Assembly: GCA_028289525.1 (NCBI GenBank)
Contig: JANQPJ010000225.1
Location: forward strand, 1-35,361
DNA from: Pirellulales bacterium
GTDB taxonomy: Bacteria > Planctomycetota > Planctomycetia > Pirellulales > JAGQOS01
Length of the DNA stretch: 35,361 nucleotides
Direction: 5' to 3'
Positions 30,057 through 35,361 of the stretch are shown here, piece by piece. The translations under genes and the position numbers were made by a program. The stretch's first letter is position 1, and each line of letters begins with the position of its first letter. The notes beneath the pieces are model-generated. The model did no database searches. It saw nothing but the letters and a program-made list of their open reading frames with translations, and was not told the DNA's origin.

Positions 30057-31097
30057 CTACCCTGCCTCGGACGTCCGAAAGAACTCGCTCGAATCATCTG
30101 CCTGGGCGACTGGAATCGTGTCGGCCAGTCGGGCGACAATGTCATCAGGCTTGATCCCTTCGGCCTCGGCGTTGAAATTGGTAATAATCCGGTGCCGCAA
30201 CACCGGCCAGGCCACGGCGCGAATGTCCTCACAATCGACATGATACCGGCCTTGCAACACGGCCCTGGCCTTGGCCCCCAGCACCAAATACTGGCTAGCC
30301 CGAGGCCCAGCGCCCCAACTGACATATTCTTTCACAAACTCCGGGGCATCCTCCTGATCGCGACGCGTCAGACGGGTAAACTTCAACGCATATCGAGCCA
30401 CGTGATCGGCAACCGGCACCTTGCGGACAATCTGGCTCAGTTCGACGATCTGTTCGGCCGACAACGTAGCGGTCACCTTGGGCGTGGTGTCGGCCGTCGT
30501 GCGACGAATAATTTGCAACTCTTCTTCCTCGTTCGGATAGTCGACCAGAATGTTCAGCATGAACCGATCGAGCTGAGCTTCTGGCAACGGATAGGTTCCT
30601 TCCTGCTCAATCGGATTTTGAGTCGCCAGCACAAAAAACGGCTCCGGCAGCCGGTGTTGCTGGCCGCCGACGGTAACCTGGTGTTCCTGCATCGCTTCGA
30701 GCAGGGCTGCTTGCGTCTTGGGCGGTGTGCGGTTGATTTCGTCGGCCAGCACCATGTTGGCGAAAATCGGCCCCTGGAGAAAACGAAATTCACGCTCCCC
30801 GGTCGCTTTGTTTTCTTGAATCACTTCGGTCCCGGTAATGTCGGCCGGCATCAAGTCAGGCGTGAACTGCACACGACTAAAACGCAACGAAAGCGCCTCG
30901 GCCAGCGTACGAATTAACAACGTCTTGGCCAAGCCTGGCACGCCGACCAACAGACAATGACCACCGGCAAACATCGCCACCAGCAACTCTTCGATCACCT
31001 GTTGCTGACCAACGATCACCTTGTTCAATTCGGTCACAATCTGACGAGAGGCCTCACTCAAACGGGCTACCTTTTCGACATCTTGCTGCTCCAGCAT
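30057..31097 (-). CDS. MoxR-family AAA ATPase (346 aa)
   Basis: AAA+ chaperone-like ATPase. Walker A is GVPGLAKT (52-59). Walker B is MVLADE (115-120), followed by [18 protein letters not shown]. Sensor 1 is [26 protein letters not shown], with the typical MoxR sequence [17 protein letters not shown] at about 73-90 and an all-helical lid at the end. MoxR ATPases act with VWA/DUF58 partners to assemble or activate other complexes. The ATG at 31097 is chosen because upstream residues in this frame overlap the end of the PQQ gene and are not MoxR-like. It starts 11 bases after the PQQ gene stop. Confidence 0.96.
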   Translation of the reverse strand: MLEQQDVEKVARLSEASRQIVTELNKVIVGQQQVIEELLVAMFAGGHCLLVGVPGLAKTLLIRTLAEALSLRFSRVQFTPDLMPADITGTEVIQENKATGEREFRFLQGPIFANMVLADEINRTPPKTQAALLEAMQEHQVTVGGQQHRLPEPFFVLATQNPIEQEGTYPLPEAQLDRFMLNILVDYPNEEEELQIIRRTTADTTPKVTATLSAEQIVELSQIVRKVPVADHVARYALKFTRLTRRDQEDAPEFVKEYVSWGAGPRASQYLVLGAKARAVLQGRYHVDCEDIRAVAWPVLRHRIITNFNAEAEGIKPDDIVARLADTIPVAQADDSSEFFRTSEAG

Positions 31098-31108
31098 CGC
31101 AGGGTCTC

Positions 31109-34100
31109 TCAATCGGTTGTCGGATAGGTTTCGTAAACGTTGTCGGTCGCAAGTCTCCACACCCGATCGGCCGATGCAACCAGCAAATCGCCACGGCCAG
31201 TGAAAACCTGCACGGCCCCATCGGCGACCCAATAGTCTGGCGAACGATAGGCCAAACGGCCAGTGGCCGGATCGAGCAACATCAGCCGCCACGTGTCAGA
31301 TTGCCCAAACTGGCCTCGGTAGGCCGCAAGCAAATCCCCCACACGGCCAACACTCCAAGAGTGCAACCGTTCGCGCGAGGTGATGGCCAACCGGCGGCTC
31401 CACACCATCTGCCCGTCCGCCAGGCCGAATGCCTGCACATCGCCGCCGGAAACGCAGTAGAGCCTGGGGGCTGAGCGGCCTGCGAGCATTGCCGAACGGC
31501 GAGGATAGGCCAGCGTTTGGGGCCCCAACGCGCGCATTGCTTCCCAGGCCAAGGCCCCGGTGGCCGGGTCGAGACGAACCATTCGACGATCGCCGGGAAA
31601 ATAGATCAATACCCCCTCGGCGGCCAGCACGTCAGGCGTCGCCTCAGATGCGGTGGACTCGGACTTTCGAGACCACAACACCTCCCCCCTAGCAACATCC
31701 AGTCGCCGAACTTGCTGGTCGACCACGATGAGTTGAGCCGCCGGCCCATCCCAGGTAACTGGCGGCCTGCGCCAGGCGGAGTGTTCCTCGCCTGATAGCA
31801 TCCGATGCAACAGCCGGCCATCGGACGCTTGCAAAACCAAGGTACTGCCCAGCTTGGCTGGAGTTGAAGAGGCCGCAAGTTGCTGAAACACCAGATGCTC
31901 GCCGATCGGATGCAAATCATTTCCGACTTGGCCATGTTCGAGCGTATAGCGCCAACGCACGGCGCCGGTTTCGAGGTCGAGCGCTACAATCTGTTGCTCG
32001 CCAACGCGAACATACAACCGACGGCCATCGGTAGCCGGGCGCGAACAAGAAAAGCCTGCCTCGGCCTTCAGGCGAGGCGGCCCTCGCCACGCCCAACGCC
32101 GGGCACCGGTTGAGGTGTGTAGACATTCGACATGTTGCTCGCTGGCCAGCACCGCGTTGTCGTCCACCTCGCACCACCACTGGGCGGCGTGTTCCAACAC
32201 CTTTTTCCAACGCAGGCTGCCATCTTGCCGATCAATACATTCCACCTGATCGCCCCGGGTCAGACAAACCTGTCTGTCGATCGGCCGAATGCGTACCGGT
32301 GCCAAGCGTGCCTGAGGCAGCGACCAGCGAACCTGAAGCGGAAGCGTGAGCCGCGTGGCCGCATCGCCTGGGTTCGACTCGTCCGACGGGCTCGCCACAG
32401 GCACTGGCGAAGCGTTCAGCCCAGAGTGCTCGCGAGCCCAAATCGCCGCCTGAACGCTCCACTCCGGTGTGCGTTCGACCGGCAACGTTCGCAACCGTGG
32501 CCGATCGAGGATGGCTTGATATTCAGCGACCACCGCCGAACGATTGCCAAGCGTGTCGTACAGCGTGGCCAGTTGCACTCGGGTAGCTAGCTCAATGGCC
32601 GGGGGAACCTCGACGGCGAGCGCTTCACGCAACAAGGCCACCGCGGCATCCGCCTGGCGCTCAGCGGCCAACACCTGGGCTTGCCGGCCCAAAGCAACCG
32701 CCAAGCGTTCTCGCAACATTTCGCTTACCGGGCGGCCCTGCCAGTGCTGATCGGTCTGATCCTGGGCGAGCCCAGTTCGACAGGCGGCAATCGCGGCCAG
32801 ATGGTCGTCCATCGCCTCGTCGCATTCGGCCAGTTGTAAATAGAGCGCCGTCTCGCCAGGGCGGTTTGAAATCTCCCGCCGAAGCGCCTCGCGACGACGG
32901 GGCACTTGAGCCAGACAAAACAGTTGCTCACGCCCGGCGATCAACAAATAACCATCGGCGATCACCAGATTGCCGCCGGTCGCCTGATAGTCGGCCAACC
33001 GGATCGGCTCGCGCGCCTGTTCGATCGAATCGCGGCCGGGACCGAAAACAAAAACTCGCTCGCGTGTCGGCCAAAACACCTGATCGCCGGCCAACGTCCC
33101 ACGGCCATAGCCGCGCAGGCCGGAAGCCACGTTGTCTGGCCAATGCCAGCGCACTTTGCCTGCTCGAGCATCGAGCCACCAGAGCCGGTCGCCGCTGGCC
33201 ACCAAATAATCCCCTGAGACTCCCAACAGGTGAACGACGTCGCTCGGCAAGTCGCTGGCCCATAGCATTTGTCCGCTCAAGGCATCGAGCGCCAACACAT
33301 GCCGCGAATCGGTCGGGGCCACGAACAACACGCCTTGGTGATACACGCACGGATTCAGATCGCGATAAAAGTGAGCTGCCCGACGCGACAAATCAACCTG
33401 GGTCACGCGTGGATAAAGACTCACCCAACGCAACCGGCCGTCAGCAGCGCGCAGCGCGGCCACCGCGCCCAGGTTGGTGTTGCAGTAGATGGTCCCATCC
33501 TGCATGGTCAGCAGCGTGTGGGTGATCTCTTCAGTTTGCCCTCGCGCCAGGGTCTCGGCCCCCGAAAGAAAGGTGCGCCATAGCCGACGACCAGTGGCCA
33601 AATCGAAACAAGCCACGTGTGCCTGCGGACGCACGTCGGCTCGTCGCATGGCGACATAGACCTTGCCATCTTTGCACAACGGCGTCCCTTCGAACGCCCA
33701 ACCGGGACTGTCGGGGCGAATTTCCCAATCGAGTTTGCCTTGCGACTTCAAATCTAAGCAGACCAGATAGCCAGGCGCTTCGGTCTGGGCCGGCTCGGCC
33801 GGCCAACTGGTGGACGCCGAGCCGAGTCGGACCAACAGCTTTTGCTGGTGAACCGTGAGTGTAAAGCGCGGAACCCCCAATCGGTATTGCCGGCCATAGC
33901 CAGGCGACCGCGTCGGGTGGCTCGGTTGATAGATGCAGCCTGGCTTCTCGGCATCGCTCCTTGGCCAAGCCGGCTTTCCGGTGGCCAAATCAAACGCAAA
34001 GACTTCGCTCGCTTGATTGGCAAAAAACACCCGACCGTCGGCCACCACCGGATGAAAACTGAGTAGCCCATCCAACTCTTCGGCCACGCGACGTCCGGAG

Positions 34101-35140
34101 AGCCCAAGCCGGCGAGCCGACTCGGCGTGCGCTTCGACCGCTTGGCCCATTGCCACCGGGGCTGGCCAAGCCGGACCAGCCAACCGAAATGCTGTTGGAG
34201 TTGGTCCGGCGCGTTGCGGCGCGCCGGCAAACGTCGGCCAATCGTGCGGGGCGGGCTCAACCGGCCAATCGTCGGCCGCCTTGAGCAATGCCTGCAAGCG
34301 CTGAGCGTAGTTCACCTCGCGACCAGCCAACAACCCCCGCGCGTCGGGATGCAACCGGCGGAGCACTTCAATCTCGACCTCGGCGCGCGGCCGGTTGCCT
34401 TCGAGCAACGAGACCAAGGCCAACCGAGCCCGCACCTCGGCCAACGGGATGTCACTGTCTGGATAGGCCAACCAAGTCGGCTGCTGCGGACGGCCTGTGA
34501 GCAACGGTTCAATCGACGGCCACGCGATCTCTAACGACTGGCCGACCAGGGCTTGCCAGAGCGAGCGGCCAGTCGGCGTTTTCAACAGTGGGCTGATCCG
34601 TTCCAGATGACGTCGGGCAGTCGAATATTCGCCCCGTTCGATTGCCAGATCTCCGAGCCGCAACAGCGCGTCGTCTCCCCAACTGCTGCAAAACAATTGC
34701 TCGACAATCTGGAATAGTTGCTGCGAGTCGTGTTCAGTGGACGCTTGTTCGTACCACTGGCGAGCTAACGGATCAACCCGAGCCCGATAGAGCGCGAGCG
34801 CCTCCGAAGGCAAGGCGGCAATTAGCCGGTGTCCGTAGTCGCGGACCGGGACGTACCGAGTTTTAGTCACCGGGGCCAGACGATCAGCATGTCGAGCCAT
34901 GACCTGACGCAAGGTTTCGACCGCCTCGTCCCACTGCTTTTCGGCCAGAAACGCTTTGACCCGCTGGAGATGTGCCCGAGCCGAACTGTCCATGCGATCC
35001 AATTGGACTGCCGGAGAAAGATCGAGCCTTCCGCTCCCGATTGCCTGACCAACCGCCGAACTGGTGCCGCCCAACAAGAGCCCGATCGCTACCAGCAGCC
35101 AACCGGCCAAGCTTTCAGGTGTTTGTCGAGCTAGACCCAT
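31109..35140 (-). CDS. Large secreted PQQ-type beta-propeller and TPR protein (1343 aa)
   Basis: Signal peptide at about 1-32 ([13 protein letters not shown], ending AVGQA). The N-terminal part (about 55-300) is helical with TPR-like repeats ([36 protein letters not shown]). At least six PQQ-enzyme-like blades follow (about 365-720; for example [39 protein letters not shown]). A second TPR-like segment runs from about 760 to 900. A second set of blades spans about 960-1340 ([52 protein letters not shown]). The W-docking pattern A-x-D-x-x-[TS]-G-x-x-x-W is seen in most blades. The propellers are probably protein-binding or structural; no PQQ-dehydrogenase active-site segment is seen. First gene of the MoxR operon, with a strong ribosome site (ggaaggaag). 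Confidence 0.9.
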   Translation of the reverse strand: MGLARQTPESLAGWLLVAIGLLLGGTSSAVGQAIGSGRLDLSPAVQLDRMDSSARAHLQRVKAFLAEKQWDEAVETLRQVMARHADRLAPVTKTRYVPVRDYGHRLIAALPSEALALYRARVDPLARQWYEQASTEHDSQQLFQIVEQLFCSSWGDDALLRLGDLAIERGEYSTARRHLERISPLLKTPTGRSLWQALVGQSLEIAWPSIEPLLTGRPQQPTWLAYPDSDIPLAEVRARLALVSLLEGNRPRAEVEIEVLRRLHPDARGLLAGREVNYAQRLQALLKAADDWPVEPAPHDWPTFAGAPQRAGPTPTAFRLAGPAWPAPVAMGQAVEAHAESARRLGLSGRRVAEELDGLLSFHPVVADGRVFFANQASEVFAFDLATGKPAWPRSDAEKPGCIYQPSHPTRSPGYGRQYRLGVPRFTLTVHQQKLLVRLGSASTSWPAEPAQTEAPGYLVCLDLKSQGKLDWEIRPDSPGWAFEGTPLCKDGKVYVAMRRADVRPQAHVACFDLATGRRLWRTFLSGAETLARGQTEEITHTLLTMQDGTIYCNTNLGAVAALRAADGRLRWVSLYPRVTQVDLSRRAAHFYRDLNPCVYHQGVLFVAPTDSRHVLALDALSGQMLWASDLPSDVVHLLGVSGDYLVASGDRLWWLDARAGKVRWHWPDNVASGLRGYGRGTLAGDQVFWPTRERVFVFGPGRDSIEQAREPIRLADYQATGGNLVIADGYLLIAGREQLFCLAQVPRRREALRREISNRPGETALYLQLAECDEAMDDHLAAIAACRTGLAQDQTDQHWQGRPVSEMLRERLAVALGRQAQVLAAERQADAAVALLREALAVEVPPAIELATRVQLATLYDTLGNRSAVVAEYQAILDRPRLRTLPVERTPEWSVQAAIWAREHSGLNASPVPVASPSDESNPGDAATRLTLPLQVRWSLPQARLAPVRIRPIDRQVCLTRGDQVECIDRQDGSLRWKKVLEHAAQWWCEVDDNAVLASEQHVECLHTSTGARRWAWRGPPRLKAEAGFSCSRPATDGRRLYVRVGEQQIVALDLETGAVRWRYTLEHGQVGNDLHPIGEHLVFQQLAASSTPAKLGSTLVLQASDGRLLHRMLSGEEHSAWRRPPVTWDGPAAQLIVVDQQVRRLDVARGEVLWSRKSESTASEATPDVLAAEGVLIYFPGDRRMVRLDPATGALAWEAMRALGPQTLAYPRRSAMLAGRSAPRLYCVSGGDVQAFGLADGQMVWSRRLAITSRERLHSWSVGRVGDLLAAYRGQFGQSDTWRLMLLDPATGRLAYRSPDYWVADGAVQVFTGRGDLLVASADRVWRLATDNVYETYPTTD

Positions 35141-35148
35141 GTTTTGAT

Positions 35149-35182
35149 CTTCCTTCCCCTGTTCCTGCGCTATCTAAGTATA
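35149..35182 (-). promoter_or_regulatory. Ribosome site and possible -10 box for the PQQ/MoxR operon
   Basis: On the minus strand, ggaaggaag (35157-35149) stands 8 bases before the ATG at 35140, a strong Shine-Dalgarno. A TATACT hexamer lies at 35182-35177. The -35 position at 17 bp spacing is poor, so the promoter part is weak. Planctomycete promoters are not well enough defined by eye to say more. Confidence 0.3.
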
Positions 35183-35222
35183 GAAGACAGGGCAAGTTGG
35201 GGAAAGAATGATCTCAGCCAGA

Positions 35223-35320
35223 GTGCGGTAACGGATTGTGGTCGTTTCAGCCCGTGTCATATGAATTCTCTCGTTCCCAAGCTCTGCTTGGGAACGCTCT
35301 GTTTTTGAAGCTCTGCTTCC
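35223..35320. repeat. Right arm of the ~97-bp inverted repeat matching the left end
   Basis: Reverse complement of positions 1-97 with one substitution and one extra base. It contains the 25-bp palindrome at about 35270-35294 and the smaller one at about 35307-35319. Just beyond it, cgcttcgagaagcg (35325-35338) is another small palindrome. Confidence 0.9.
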
Positions 35321-35361
35321 TTGACGCTTCGAGAAGCGTTTGTTCCTGATCGGAGACCCCA

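Noticed and set aside
1-35361. Prophage, integrative element or transposon bounded by the terminal inverted repeats
   Set aside because: The interior contains housekeeping genes (psd, pssA, ribE, rsmA) and no integrase, transposase or phage gene. The end repeats contain generic palindromes.

Overview
The window reads as chromosomal DNA of a planctomycete, probably close to the Pirellulales. The grounds are gene content and style: a PQQ-propeller/MoxR/DUF58/BatA/VWA/DUF4175 operon, an NPCBM protein, a ThuA-domain protein, squalene-cyclase-like repeat proteins, and intergenic spaces filled with small palindromic repeats. This is inference from family knowledge; there is no rRNA or other taxonomic marker. 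Twenty protein genes are supported. No tRNA, rRNA, CRISPR array, phage gene or transposase was seen.

Layout. (1) 171-8578, plus strand: a SecA-like ATPase without the usual C-terminal domains, a GAF-GAF-TM-HlyD fusion, a secreted HlyD-type adaptor, and a PqqD-like/M50 metalloprotease/HlyD fusion. This looks like a dedicated envelope or export system and is the most interesting part of the window. (2) 8656-9591, minus: secreted ThuA-domain protein. (3) 9896-13316, minus: housekeeping operon psd-pssA-ribE-rsmA (phosphatidylethanolamine synthesis, riboflavin synthase, 16S rRNA dimethylation). (4) 13410-16951, plus: a large membrane protein with an unclear start, overlapping an ABC-transporter ATPase gene; no permease is visible. 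(5) 17193-35140, minus: a long gene string beginning at 35140 with a 1343-aa PQQ-propeller/TPR protein, then MoxR ATPase, DUF58, BatA/VWA, VWA/GATase-like, DUF4175 coiled-coil, a small secreted protein, a squalene-cyclase-like repeat protein and an NPCBM protein. Most junctions overlap or lie within a few tens of bases, so much of it is probably one transcription unit.

Repeats are the second theme. A palindromic element of about 120-130 bp with 19-bp terminal inverted repeats and two internal hairpins has two nearly identical copies (18453-18571 and 20348-20473), one diverged full copy (9746-9873) and several half copies. One copy is flanked by a 9-bp direct repeat lying exactly on a stop codon. 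Another sits in frame inside the signal-peptide coding region of a gene. Other palindromic families occur at 2182-2354, 4853-5088, 17002-17164 and 24135-24323. The window ends carry a near-identical inverted repeat of about 97 bp (1-97 and 35223-35320). That is either a long-range inversion substrate or the reason an assembly contig ends here.
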